The notes beneath the pieces were generated by a model. It had not been told where the DNA came from. It made no database searches and was given only the letters and a program-made list of their open reading frames with translations. From CAZGXI01 sp964529715 (lineage in GTDB: Bacteria > Chloroflexota > Anaerolineae > Aggregatilineales > Ch27): a stretch of DNA of 64,000 nt. Made by a program: the position numbers and the translations under genes. Shown here in pieces: positions 17,681 to 25,480 of the stretch (the stretch's first letter is position 1; every line of letters begins with the position of its first letter). Location of the stretch: contig CAZGXI010000006.1 in the NCBI GenBank assembly GCA_964529715.1, positions 1 through 64,000 of the forward strand, in the 5' to 3' direction.

Positions 17681-18064
17681 ATGGACCGCCAGACGATCTT
17701 CGCCCTGGGCGTAACTGCCGTCATTCTGTTAACCGTGTTGGAACTGGTGCGCCGCCGTCGCCTGCGCGAGGAATATTCGCTGCTATGGTTGTTCACCGGC
17801 GCGGCCCTGATCCTCTTGAGCGTATGGAGCGCGCCGCTGAACCTGCTGTCGGAGATCACGGGGGTGTTCCGCCCGACGGCGTTGTTCGTGGTCGCTACGG
17901 CGTTTTTCCTGGTCATTTTGCTTCACTACAGCACCGTGCTTACCCGCCTGGCCGAGCAAAACAAGCGCCTGGCTCAAGAGATCGCCCTGCTGCGGCAGGA
18001 GATCGAGCAGACACAGCAGAAACAGACTCCGCCCAACCAGGAGAGCGGCTCCAAATTCGGGTAA
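17681..18064 (+). CDS. DUF2304 membrane protein
   Basis: A 127-residue protein with three transmembrane helices and a C-terminal coiled coil (LAEQNKRLAQEIALLRQEIE). The segment LRRRRLREEYSLLWLFTGAA is typical of DUF2304, a family usually encoded beside polyprenyl-phosphate glycosyltransferases. That neighbour is present here (the GT2 gene at 16248). It may help flip or present the lipid-linked sugar. Confidence 0.8.
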   Translation: MDRQTIFALGVTAVILLTVLELVRRRRLREEYSLLWLFTGAALILLSVWSAPLNLLSEITGVFRPTALFVVATAFFLVILLHYSTVLTRLAEQNKRLAQEIALLRQEIEQTQQKQTPPNQESGSKFG

Positions 18065-18176
18065 AATCCTTTTTTACGTGCTTGGTGGTGAAGCGATTTT
18101 CGTCCCCAAAACAAGATAAATATGGTAAAATTACCCTTTATGTTTGTAAAAATTGCCGTTTGCCAGGAGGATGTGT

Positions 18177-19247
18177 GTGGTATTGCCTGCTCACCCCAGA
18201 CTGATCACGATTGAACGCCACATTTTGGAACAGCAAAAAAAGTACCCCGCCGCGACCGGCGCGCTCACCGCGCTGCTCTATGACCTGGCCCTATGCGCCA
18301 AGTTGATCGCCCGCGAGACGACCCGTGCAGGCATCGCCAACGTGCTCGGCGCACTGGACAGCGCCAATGTTCACGGCGAAACGCAGAAGAAACTGGACGT
18401 GTTCGCCGACGACGTGATCTACCGCACGAACGATCACACGGGCCGCGTGTGCGTGATGGCGTCGGAGGAGCACGACGACCTGCTGCCCATCCCGCCGCAC
18501 CACCCCACCGGTGGCCACTACGCCCTGATCTACGATCCCCTGGACGGCTCTTCCAACATCGACACCAACGTGTCCGTCGGCACGATTTTCGCCATTCACC
18601 GCCGGGTCACGCCGGGAGAAGGCCCCGGCACGCCGCAAGATGTGCTCCAGCCGGGCACAAAGCTGGTCGCAGCAGCCTACGTGATCTACGGGTCGAGCAC
18701 GATGCTGGTCTACACCACTGGGCAGGGCGTACACGGCTTCACCCTGGACCCCAGCATCGGGGAATTCCTGCTGAGTCACGAGGACATCACCATCCCTACG
18801 CTGGGCAAATACTACAGCGTTAACCAGGGCTATCAACGCGCCTGGACGCCGGGCGTGCGCCGCTATGTGGATTGGCTGCAAGGGCTGGACGATCCGACGC
18901 GCAAACCGCTGGCGCAGCGGTATATCGGCAGTCTGGTGGCAGACTTCCACCGCAACCTGCTAGAGGGGGGCATCTACCTCTATCCGGGGGACATGCAGCG
19001 GCCTGAGGGCAAACTGCGCCTGATGTACGAGGCGCAACCGCTGGCCTTCATCGCAGCGCAGGCGGGCGGTTACGCTTCCGATGGGCTGGGAGACATCCTG
19101 CAAATTCGGCCCACCAGCCTGCACCAGCGCACGCCGCTGTTCATCGGCAGCCGCGACCTGGTGCAGCAGGCCGAATGTTTCCTGCGCGAATACGACCGCG
19201 CCTATCTGGATAATCTGGCAGCCCGGCGCGCCGCCGCGCCCACATAG
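18177..19247 (+). CDS. fbp: Fructose-1,6-bisphosphatase class 1
   Basis: A 356-residue cytosolic enzyme that hydrolyses fructose 1,6-bisphosphate to fructose 6-phosphate in gluconeogenesis. The metal-binding signature YDPLDGSSNIDTNVSVGTIF is intact, preceded by MASEEHDDLL, and the sugar-phosphate site has LRLMYEAQPLAFIAAQAGG. The start GTG 18177 is set by a perfect AGGAGG at 18165-18170; the in-frame ATG 18171 touches that site and is unlikely. Transcription probably ends near the 13-bp hairpin at 19295. Confidence 0.95.
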   Translation: MVLPAHPRLITIERHILEQQKKYPAATGALTALLYDLALCAKLIARETTRAGIANVLGALDSANVHGETQKKLDVFADDVIYRTNDHTGRVCVMASEEHDDLLPIPPHHPTGGHYALIYDPLDGSSNIDTNVSVGTIFAIHRRVTPGEGPGTPQDVLQPGTKLVAAAYVIYGSSTMLVYTTGQGVHGFTLDPSIGEFLLSHEDITIPTLGKYYSVNQGYQRAWTPGVRRYVDWLQGLDDPTRKPLAQRYIGSLVADFHRNLLEGGIYLYPGDMQRPEGKLRLMYEAQPLAFIAAQAGGYASDGLGDILQIRPTSLHQRTPLFIGSRDLVQQAECFLREYDRAYLDNLAARRAAAPT

Positions 19248-19294
19248 TGCCCGCCCAGGATTCACCGCGGCCTGCCGACGAAGGCGCTAAAACG

Positions 19295-19326
19295 CCAAAC
19301 GCTCCCCTGGGGTGGGGAGCGTTTGG
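19295..19326 (+). terminator. Strong hairpin after fbp
   Basis: Perfect 13-bp stem (CCAAACGCTCCCC and its complement) with a six-base loop, 48 bases after fbp. It lacks a long T-run, so it may end transcription weakly or protect the transcript. Confidence 0.65.
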
Positions 19327-19527
19327 TATTCGGGGGAGTTTGTGATTACGGGTCCGTGGGGGGCATCGTCCCCGCATCACGATCCTAAAATAGCACAACT
19401 CGCACAACCAAACTTGACGCTTGTTATTCGTTGACCTTGCGCCACGCTTGCATTATCCTGACGAAAGCCTTGCAATTTCCTTACGCCAGGGCGCAGAACC
19501 CCTCCACGCCCCGGTAGATGCCGCTGT

Positions 19528-20637
19528 TTACGGCGCAACCGGCACCAGGCCCAGGTCGATGTCTGTGCGGCCCAACCGCGCGGCGACCCACCCACTCGCG
19601 CCGTTGTAGTTGACGCGCAGCCAGGTGTAATCCCCTGTCCGTTCGACAATGTCTACCCAGGTCTGGTACGGAATGGTGGCAATTACCGGGGCGCTCTCGT
19701 TCGGCGCGGCGCGCATCCGAATGTTGTAACCGGTCAGGAAAGAGACGCCGCTGGGCACGCCCGGCGCATTCGCCCCAGCCGGCGCGGCAGCCGCAGGCGC
19801 ACCCGGCGCGGCAGCCACCCCACCGCCAGACGGCATCTCCGTGACCTGGGCATATTCGGCGGCAATATAGCCGCTCTGCCCGTTGAAGTCGATGTTGTAC
19901 CAGCCCTCCACCTGGCCCAACAGCGCGTAAAGCTGGCCGGGGTCGATGCGCCCGATGCGCTCGTAGTTCGTACCCGGCCCGGAGCGCACGTTGACGCGGA
20001 TGGTCGGCGTGACGGCGGGCACCGTCGTGGGAACGCCGCCCGGCACGATCAGGAAAGCGTCGTCCCAAAACTGGCGGTGTTCCTCAGCAGGGGAGGACTG
20101 CGTGCCGTACAGGAACAGCGTCACCGTCGGGCCGGTGGAGACGGTTTCGACCGTCAGTTCTTCAAAGTGGAACAGCGGTGAGATTTCCGCCGACCAGACC
20201 ACGTCGCTGTCGAAGGGGTCTGTGCCGCCGTTGGGATCGATGCCGATGCGCACGCGCGAGTTCGAGGCATGGACATCACTGCCGCAGCACACAAAGATGT
20301 TCGCCCAGGCGATGCCGCGCACAGGCAACCCGGCCTGCTGCACGTTCACCTGCTGATACACGCCCGCCGTGAAGGTCTGCCAGCGCAGCATCAGCGCCTG
20401 CGCGCGCTCGCCCCACCGATGGCTGGCGTGAATCTCCGGATAAAAATCCGGCTGTATCCCGGAGAACCAGGGATTCCAGCCGAGCGCCAGTTTTAAAAAA
20501 GGAGTCGTCGAATATGGCTCTTCAAAACTGGGGTTGACCAGCAGATTCGTCTCCCCCGTCTGCGCCTGGGCGGGCGCGCCGCCCCATAGCCCCAGCGCCA
20601 GCAGCACAACCAGAACCAACAGCACGCTCCGCCGCAT
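19528..20637 (-). CDS. Secreted protein with two SH3b domains
   Basis: A 369-residue exported protein. A signal peptide (about 1-26, ending APAQAQ) precedes a region of about 170 residues starting NLLVNPSFEEPYS, which looks like a carbohydrate-binding-type beta-sandwich. Two bacterial SH3 domains follow: INVRSGPGTNYERIG...GYIAAEYA, then IRMRAAPNESAPVIA...GWVAARLG, separated by an Ala/Pro/Gly linker. SH3b domains commonly bind peptidoglycan or surface polymers, so a cell-wall role is likely. No hydrolase domain is visible. Confidence 0.85.
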   Translation of the reverse strand: MRRSVLLVLVVLLALGLWGGAPAQAQTGETNLLVNPSFEEPYSTTPFLKLALGWNPWFSGIQPDFYPEIHASHRWGERAQALMLRWQTFTAGVYQQVNVQQAGLPVRGIAWANIFVCCGSDVHASNSRVRIGIDPNGGTDPFDSDVVWSAEISPLFHFEELTVETVSTGPTVTLFLYGTQSSPAEEHRQFWDDAFLIVPGGVPTTVPAVTPTIRVNVRSGPGTNYERIGRIDPGQLYALLGQVEGWYNIDFNGQSGYIAAEYAQVTEMPSGGGVAAAPGAPAAAAPAGANAPGVPSGVSFLTGYNIRMRAAPNESAPVIATIPYQTWVDIVERTGDYTWLRVNYNGASGWVAARLGRTDIDLGLVPVAP

Positions 20638-20786
20638 GTTTTGCTCTCCTTCGTCGAAACACCATCGATGAAATCATCCCATACACAGTTTATTACCATT
20701 TATATCCAAATTAAACATCAACCATACTGCCGGGAGCCGGAACTCCTTTCTGGGCCTAAGCCCACCGCAGTCGGGCGCGCCCCAGA

Positions 20787-21461
20787 TCAAGCGGACTTGT
20801 TGCGGAACATCAGGCCAAAGCCACGCCGGGTAATGATGTACTCATGCGAAGGATCGGCGTCTTCCAACCGCTTACGCAGGCGGCTGACCAAAGCGTCAAT
20901 CGTCTGCTCGCTGATCTGCTCGCCCTGATTCCAGACGCGCGCCCGGATCGTCTCGCGCGTGACGACCGTCTCCTCATTCTCCATCAGCAGCTTGAGCAGC
21001 GCGAACTGCCCCGGACTAAGCGGCGGGTCGAGGCGCAGACCGTCGATCAAAACCGACGCGGTGGCTTCCTCCAGACGAATGCCTGGGGCAAGCATACTAA
21101 CCAACGGGATGGTGGCCGTCGCCGCTGGGTCGTCGAATTCCAGCGTGCACACGTTCGCCAGATTGATCGCATCGCCAGAACGCAGACGGCGCGGTTGGTG
21201 CGGTTCCAGGCGCACCGCGTTAACATAAGTTCCGTTGGTGCTGCCCAGGTCGGTGATCGTCACCTGCTCGTGGTCGAAGTCGAAGCGGGCGTGCAGGCGC
21301 GATACTTCCAACAGATCGACGACCAGATCACAGTCGCGCGCCCGGCCCAGCGTATAAGGAAATTTGTCGAGCACGACGCGCCGTTTGGTTCCGTCGCCTT
21401 CCTTTACGGTGAAAAACGGTTCCGCTTTTCTCGCAGTGGTCATGGTCGCCCCGGCGGTCAT
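20787..21461 (-). CDS. FHA plus winged-helix regulator
   Basis: A 224-residue cytosolic protein combining an N-terminal FHA domain (YTLGRARDCDLVVD, SRLHARF, DLGSTNGTYVN), which binds phosphothreonine peptides, with a C-terminal OmpR-type winged helix (LSPGQFALLKLLMENEETVV, DALVSRLRKRLE, ITRRGFGLMF). It lacks a receiver domain, so it probably reads Ser/Thr phosphorylation directly into transcription. ATG 21461 follows AAGGAT; the TTG at 21476 is in frame but lacks a site. No Ser/Thr kinase is in the window. Confidence 0.88.
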   Translation of the reverse strand: MTAGATMTTARKAEPFFTVKEGDGTKRRVVLDKFPYTLGRARDCDLVVDLLEVSRLHARFDFDHEQVTITDLGSTNGTYVNAVRLEPHQPRRLRSGDAINLANVCTLEFDDPAATATIPLVSMLAPGIRLEEATASVLIDGLRLDPPLSPGQFALLKLLMENEETVVTRETIRARVWNQGEQISEQTIDALVSRLRKRLEDADPSHEYIITRRGFGLMFRNKSA

Positions 21462-21590
21462 GGCTGTATCCTTCAAGATGATGATTTAGTATGCAGTTTG
21501 ATCCCAGTATGCGAACAATAGCGCAAAGGTACTGGACGGCTGCCGCCCCTCAACCCAATGTTTACCCTACGATTGCCCTACGATCAAGCC

Positions 21591-21604
21591 GTCAGCCGTC
21601 AGCA
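21591..21604. repeat. Short heptad repeat array
   Basis: Two units, GTCAGCC GTCAGCA, in the space between the FHA regulator and the Cas4-like gene. Confidence 0.45.
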
Positions 21605-21685
21605 AACCCCCGGCGCAAAATTCCGGTTTGGGCCCACTGCGCCAGTCCGAATCGCTTTTACAAAGCCAATGCCCCCACTGCCACT

Positions 21686-21720
21686 ACTGATTGCTGACCG
21701 CTGACAGCTGACCGCTATCG
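21686..21720. repeat. Heptad repeat array at a stop codon
   Basis: Five units in exact register: ACTGATT GCTGACC GCTGACA GCTGACC GCTATCG. The last unit contains the stop codon of the Cas4-like gene (read on the minus strand). Confidence 0.75.
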
Positions 21721-22233
21721 CACCAGCCGCTGGTCGCAACTTGCCCGATAGCCACAGACATAACAGCGGTGCGGCTCGTCGTGGCTGCGCGCGACGTCGT
21801 CTGCCCCCGCCTGAACACGCATATCTTCTAGCACCAACAGCAGCGCCCGCTTCATCGCCGCCGTGTAATCGACCTCGAAGGCGCGGTCGGCGTAACGGAT
21901 GACGCCGTAAGGCGGCGGCGCGCCGTACTTCTCCTCGACCAGCAGACAATACGCGATCAGTTGAAAGACGTGGCTTTCGTAAGGGACGGCAGGGCTGCGC
22001 CCACTTTTGATCTCGACCGGGATAATCGTATCGCCGCGCCGCAGCAGGTAATCGGGCTTGCCCGTCAACCCGTAACGGGCGCTGAACAGCGGCCTGACCT
22101 TTCTCCCTGCCCCGCTGTCGTCGTAGATGATCTCACCCTCCGGCATGCCCGCCGCCGCGCGCGCTCGCCGTCCCACCAGCAGGGCGACCAGCCCCAGAAT
22201 CAGCAGCAGCACCGGCAGCAGCAGCGTGTCCAC
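21715..22233 (-). CDS. Cas4/Dna2-like nuclease, C-terminal catalytic half
   Basis: A 172-residue protein. An N-terminal transmembrane helix (LLLPVLLLILGLVALLV) is followed by a RecB-type PD-(D/E)XK nuclease core: GLTGKPDYLL with Asp61, PVEIKSGR with Glu74 and Lys76, then HVFQLIAYCLLVEE. The C terminus has three cysteines (Cys157, 160, 166) placed like the [4Fe-4S] ligands of Cas4. The fourth ligand of Cas4 normally precedes the nuclease core; here it is in the separate gene at 22474. Start GTG 22233 follows GGGGA; longer frames run into the preceding methyltransferase remnant. No cas1, cas2 or CRISPR array is nearby. Confidence 0.8.
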   Translation of the reverse strand: MDTLLLPVLLLILGLVALLVGRRARAAAGMPEGEIIYDDSGAGRKVRPLFSARYGLTGKPDYLLRRGDTIIPVEIKSGRSPAVPYESHVFQLIAYCLLVEEKYGAPPPYGVIRYADRAFEVDYTAAMKRALLLVLEDMRVQAGADDVARSHDEPHRCYVCGYRASCDQRLVR

Positions 22234-22252
22234 ATCGATCCCCAACTTGCCA

Positions 22253-22480
22253 CTAAACAGGTCTCCACTCTTCAGGAATCTGGGCGACCTTTTCACGGCC
22301 CGTCGGCGTATAGACGGGTTTTCCGATAGGGCGGAGTTTGAGCGCGCCACTGTAATAGGCCGTCAGGCGTTCACGGGCAAGCGCAACGTATTCCGGTTCT
22401 TTTTCGCTGCCCATTCCCCGGCGATTGTTCTTCACCGCCGCGATCAACGCCGATCCTCCCCCGGCAAAATGGGCTAAAAC
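22253..22480 (-). pseudogene. C-terminal remnant of a DNA methyltransferase
   Basis: About 75 codons in one open frame encode the end of a beta-type N4/N6 DNA methyltransferase. The SAM-motif region reads VLAHFAGGGSALIAAVKNNR (compare VLDPFAGSGTTL), followed by GSEKEPEYVALARERL and the typical tail KPVYTPTGREKVAQIPEEW. The catalytic (D/N/S)PPY motif and everything before it are missing, and the Asp-Pro of motif I is Ala-His. The upstream end runs into the 3' end of the neighbouring gene. No restriction enzyme is present. Confidence 0.7.
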
Positions 22481-22737
22481 ACCTGGCTCAACACATACAG
22501 GATCATCAGCAGCAGGCCTGCCAGCAACAGCAGCAGCGCCAGCGCGCGCAACGCCTTAGCCCGGCGGATCGCCCGCCCGTGTTGCCGGTGATAGGCTGCG
22601 CCGCGCGCCAACTCCCGCACGTTAGCCGGGGCGACGCCGCGCCGGTCGTACCACCAGGCGCGGTTACAGTAGATGAAACGCCCGATCTCACTGGCACGGA
22701 TGGTGAGCCTGGGGCGAGGCGAGGAGTCATCAGCCAT
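22474..22737 (-). CDS. Cas4-like N-terminal half with membrane anchor
   Basis: An 87-residue protein. LTIRASEIGRFIYCNRAWWY matches the N-terminal segment of Cas4/Dna2-type nucleases, in which the cysteine (Cys24 here) is an iron-sulfur ligand. ELARGAAYHRQHG matches the following helix with its conserved His. A transmembrane helix (ALALLLLLAGLLLMILYVL) ends the protein. It has no catalytic D/E-x-K motifs, which are in the gene at 21715. ATG 22737 has a GAGGTGG ribosome site. Both halves carrying their own membrane helix suggests they assemble at the membrane, not that the gene decayed. Confidence 0.7.
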   Translation of the reverse strand: MADDSSPRPRLTIRASEIGRFIYCNRAWWYDRRGVAPANVRELARGAAYHRQHGRAIRRAKALRALALLLLLAGLLLMILYVLSQVF

Positions 22738-22788
22738 CGGCAGCCACCTCAGCACGAACACAGCGCGACAACGCGCCATCGCCAACGA

Positions 22789-23490
22789 TCACATTTCCAC
22801 GCCATCACCGTCCGGCTCGTCCGGGCCGATGGCGGCCCACGAATCGCCGACAGCCCCCAGACCCAGGCGGTCCTCCAGGCGGCGCAGGGCGTCCTGGAGA
22901 CGGTCCTGGCGCAGGCTGGCGGTCACATCGCCGCGCGTGCGCTCCAGCACGGCGCGCAGGGCATCCACACGGCGGCGCAGCCCGCCTGTGATGGCGTCGT
23001 GGAAGTCAAACGTCACCAGTTGATCGTAGATCGCGTCCATCGCCGCCAGCAGATGCGCGGCCCCCTCGCCGTCCCCGCTGCGCAGCAGGTCCAGCACCGA
23101 CCGCCGCAGTTCAGAGGCGGCTTCGGTCAGCCCGTTGAGATAGGTGTTCGCGGGCACGCCGAGCATGTCCGGCAGGGGCAGCGCCGCGTCGCCCCGGATG
23201 ATGGCGTAGACGACCACCGCCTCGACATACTCTTTGAGCGCGTCCTGGGTATAGCCAGAGAACCACAGGTCCGGGTAAGCGGCAGTTGAGGCACGCAGGT
23301 CGTTGGCGGCAGCGCGGGCCACGTCCAGGCGGGCGGCAACCTCCTCCCACTGGCGGCGGTGCACGGCGCGGATCACGTCGGCACAGGCGCGTGTGAGGGT
23401 ACGCGATCCCTTCAGGGCGGCTTCACGCGCCGCGTCGCGGACCTCGAAGTCGGCGCGGATGCTTTCGGCGATGACGTCCAGGTTATTCAT
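22789..23490 (-). CDS. Translin-family protein
   Basis: A 233-residue, largely helical protein with the translin pattern: IRADFEVRDAAREAALKGSR, WFSGYTQDALKEYVEA, TYLNGLTEAASELRRSVLD and a C-terminal VTFDFHDAITGGLRRRVD. Translins are oligomeric single-stranded nucleic-acid-binding proteins, some with RNase activity. The start ATG 23490 overlaps the end of the DUF3467 gene by 8 bases, so the two are coupled. SSB lies upstream and a split Cas4-like nuclease downstream on the same strand, pointing to nucleic-acid processing. Confidence 0.88.
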   Translation of the reverse strand: MNNLDVIAESIRADFEVRDAAREAALKGSRTLTRACADVIRAVHRRQWEEVAARLDVARAAANDLRASTAAYPDLWFSGYTQDALKEYVEAVVVYAIIRGDAALPLPDMLGVPANTYLNGLTEAASELRRSVLDLLRSGDGEGAAHLLAAMDAIYDQLVTFDFHDAITGGLRRRVDALRAVLERTRGDVTASLRQDRLQDALRRLEDRLGLGAVGDSWAAIGPDEPDGDGVEM

Positions 23491-23860
23491 CCGCCGGTTT
23501 GCCTTCTCCCGACGCCTCGCCGCCGGGATGCGTCGGCCCAGTGACACGCGCGACGCCGAACAACTGGTCGGCCAGCGTAGGCGGCACCTTGATCTCGCCG
23601 TGCGTGTCTTCGTACTTGGCAAGGCTTTCGCCCAGCGCCTTGTAGAGCAACTTGGCATTGGTCGGCGTGAGGATGATCCGCGACTGGATGCGCGTCTGGG
23701 GCGTGTTGGGCAGCATCTGCGCGAAGTCGAGGATCACCTCTGACAATGAGTAGGTGATCACGGCAAAGTTGACATATTGCGCCGTGAGGTTCAGCGGCAT
23801 TTGCAAATTGATCGGCTGTGGCCCACGCGGGGGTTGAATCTGTCCGGGTTCGTTAGTCAT
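23483..23860 (-). CDS. DUF3467 protein
   Basis: A 125-residue protein with the DUF3467 core: AQYVNFAVITYSLSEVILDF, SRIILTPTNAKLLYKALGE and YEDTHGEIK. The N terminus and C terminus are Pro/Gly-rich and probably disordered. The molecular role of the family is unknown. It is coupled to translin by an 8-base overlap and follows ssb, so a part in the same nucleic-acid module is plausible. Confidence 0.85.
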   Translation of the reverse strand: MTNEPGQIQPPRGPQPINLQMPLNLTAQYVNFAVITYSLSEVILDFAQMLPNTPQTRIQSRIILTPTNAKLLYKALGESLAKYEDTHGEIKVPPTLADQLFGVARVTGPTHPGGEASGEGKPADE

Positions 23861-23873
23861 AGGTACTCCAGAT

Positions 23874-23887
23874 AATCAGCCGTCAGC
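23874..23887. repeat. Short heptad repeat array
   Basis: Units AATCAGC CGTCAGC upstream of the DUF3467 gene (minus strand). Confidence 0.45.
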
Positions 23888-23907
23888 AAGCCCGGTGCGC
23901 ACGCTCA

Positions 23908-23950
23908 CCCGGCGTTGAAACGCCGGGCTGCGGGCGGGAAGTCCACTCAA
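23908..23950. repeat. GC hairpin with GAAGTCCACT tail
   Basis: CCCGGCG-ttgaaa-CGCCGGG hairpin followed by GGGAAGTCCACTCAAGT. The same arrangement of hairpin and AAGTCCACT tail occurs at 40037, so this is a second small dispersed repeat family. Confidence 0.6.
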
Positions 23951-23954
23951 GTTC

Positions 23955-23982
23955 GCTGATTGCTGATTGCTGACGGCTAAAC
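23955..23982. repeat. Heptad repeat array at the ssb stop
   Basis: Four units GCTGATT GCTGATT GCTGACG GCTAAAC. The final base is the first base of the ssb stop codon complement (23982-23984). Confidence 0.7.
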
Positions 23983-24380
23983 TAAAAAGGAATATCCTGC
24001 AGCTCTTCGGCGGGCGGGCCACTATAGGACGCGCCCTGGCCGCCATCCTCGCGCCTGCCGAGGAGCTTCATCTCGCGCGCCGTGATCTCCAGCGAGGCGC
24101 GCGGCTGCCCGTCCTGGCCGAGGTAAGCCGAAGCGTCTACCTCGCCGGTGATGAGCACCTGCCTACCTTTGGTCACGTACTGGTGGGCGATCTCCGCCAA
24201 CTGCCGCCAGCAGGTCACTTTGAACCAGGTCGTCTTTTCGCGCTGTTCGTTGGTATTTTTGTCCGTCCAGCGCCGGCTGACCGCGACCGAGAAGTTGCAC
24301 ACCGCAGTGCCGTCCGGCGTGTAGCGCATCTCTGGATCGCGCCCGACATTGCCGACAATCACCGTGTATTGGTAGGTCAT
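23982..24380 (-). CDS. ssb: Single-stranded DNA-binding protein
   Basis: A 132-residue OB-fold protein that coats single-stranded DNA during replication and repair. IVGNVGRDPEMRYTPDGTAV, FSVAVSRRW, TTWFKVTCWRQLAEI and GRQVLITGEVDASAYLGQDG are typical SSB segments. The acidic C-terminal tip AEELQDIPF retains the protein-recruiting motif. ATG 24380 with AGGGAG upstream is chosen over a TTG at 24383. An 8-bp hairpin lies in its leader. No rpsF/rpsR neighbours, so this may be an accessory SSB. Confidence 0.93.
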   Translation of the reverse strand: MTYQYTVIVGNVGRDPEMRYTPDGTAVCNFSVAVSRRWTDKNTNEQREKTTWFKVTCWRQLAEIAHQYVTKGRQVLITGEVDASAYLGQDGQPRASLEITAREMKLLGRREDGGQGASYSGPPAEELQDIPF

Positions 24381-24408
24381 CAAAAAATCTCCCTGATGCG
24401 CCTCTGTG

Positions 24409-24428
24409 CTGCTGTAATGCTACAGCAG
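24409..24428 (-). promoter_or_regulatory. Hairpin in the ssb leader
   Basis: Perfect 8-bp inverted repeat (CTGCTGTA / TACAGCAG) with a 4-base loop, between the TrpC-like gene and ssb. It may weakly end the upstream transcript or act as a binding site. Confidence 0.4.
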
Positions 24429-24512
24429 GGGCAGCGACGTGTCAAAACTCCTGGCGGGTGAGGGAAGAATAGCACATAAGTTCTAATCCGGCAACATCTG
24501 CCGGGATGCGCC

Positions 24513-25316
24513 CTACGCACGCAGCGCGGCGCGGATGGCCGCCGCTTCGGCATTGAGCAACAACGGTGCGGGAACCAGCACCGCGTCCACTCCCGTCTGG
24601 GCGACCTGGGCCACGTCCTGAGCCGTGCGCAGCCCGCCCATGCTCAACACCGCCTGACGACCAGGGATCAGCGCCATCAGGCGGCGGGTCTTGTCCAGGT
24701 CCACCGCGCCGCTGTGTCGATCCCGGTTATCAATAGCGATCACGCGTGGCTCCCAGGAGATCGCCGCGTTCAGTTCGGTCTCGTCGTGCACCAGCACGAC
24801 CGCGTTCATGCGGTTGCGCTGTGTGGCCGAGATCAGACGGCGCATCTCGGTATCGCCCAATACAGCGGCGATCAGCGTCAACGCGGCAGCCCCCCCGGCC
24901 CGCGCTTCGACCACCTGGTATTCCTCTACCACGAAATCCTGGCGGATGACCGGCACCCCCACCGCATTGCAAACATGGGTCAGGTGATCCAACGCCCCGC
25001 CGTGATACAGCTCGTCCGTCACCACGGCCAGGGCGTGTGCACCCTGCACCACCGCCTGTCGGGCCAACCCGACTGGGTCATAGGCGATGCCATCCACGCT
25101 ACCGTTGCGCCCCAAATCAGCGGCCATGATCTGAGCAACCAGGGCGACGCGGTTTTCACGCAGGGTGCTGCCCACGTCCGGCGGGCGTGGCTGGAGGCTT
25201 GCCAGGGCGCGCAGACTTTCTAACGGCGTCAGCCCGGCCCGCCGCGCAACGGACTCCCTTTTGCGCGCGATGACGTCTTCAAGAGAAGGCAGTGTGGCAA
25301 ACACAGGAAACGTCAT
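24513..25316 (-). CDS. TrpC-like protein lacking catalytic residues
   Basis: A 267-residue (beta/alpha)8 protein clearly related to indole-3-glycerol phosphate synthase: SLEDVIARKRESVARR, FVVEEYQVVEARAGGAAALT and AIDNRDRHSGAVDLDKTRR align with it. Yet each key position is changed. The Glu and Lys of the (I)AExK strand are Gln62 and Met64; the TDEK lysine is Leu103; the VEVH glutamate is Leu175; the INNRD asparagine is Asp196; and the SESG glutamate and serine are Met226 and Gly227. It should not make indoleglycerol phosphate. No other trp gene is nearby. The frame is intact, so a new function is more likely than decay. Confidence 0.85.
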   Translation of the reverse strand: MTFPVFATLPSLEDVIARKRESVARRAGLTPLESLRALASLQPRPPDVGSTLRENRVALVAQIMAADLGRNGSVDGIAYDPVGLARQAVVQGAHALAVVTDELYHGGALDHLTHVCNAVGVPVIRQDFVVEEYQVVEARAGGAAALTLIAAVLGDTEMRRLISATQRNRMNAVVLVHDETELNAAISWEPRVIAIDNRDRHSGAVDLDKTRRLMALIPGRQAVLSMGGLRTAQDVAQVAQTGVDAVLVPAPLLLNAEAAAIRAALRA

Positions 25317-25416
25317 GCTCGTTAGATCGCTCGCTCAATCTCATAAACCGGAGTTTGATTTTAATGCCGATTCTAACCATGCGCCAGCCGGGGTAGGCCC
25401 GCCGCCGGGCAGGGCG

Positions 25417-25422
25417 TATAAT
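25417..25422 (+). promoter_or_regulatory. -10 element of a truncated methyltransferase locus
   Basis: TATAAT about 60 bases before ATG 25481. No good -35 was found. It may be the surviving promoter of the truncated gene. Confidence 0.4.
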
Positions 25423-25480
25423 CACCCAAGAATACGCACAGAACCGATCGGCGGTTTCTAAACCTGAGGCAACCAGACCC

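Noticed and set aside
21715..22737. Cas4-like genes as part of a CRISPR-Cas locus
   Set aside because: No repeats with spacers and no other cas genes nearby; the membrane helices are not typical of CRISPR Cas4.
24513..25316. Annotating the TrpC-like gene as trpC
   Set aside because: All catalytic residues of indole-3-glycerol phosphate synthase are replaced, and there is no trp context.
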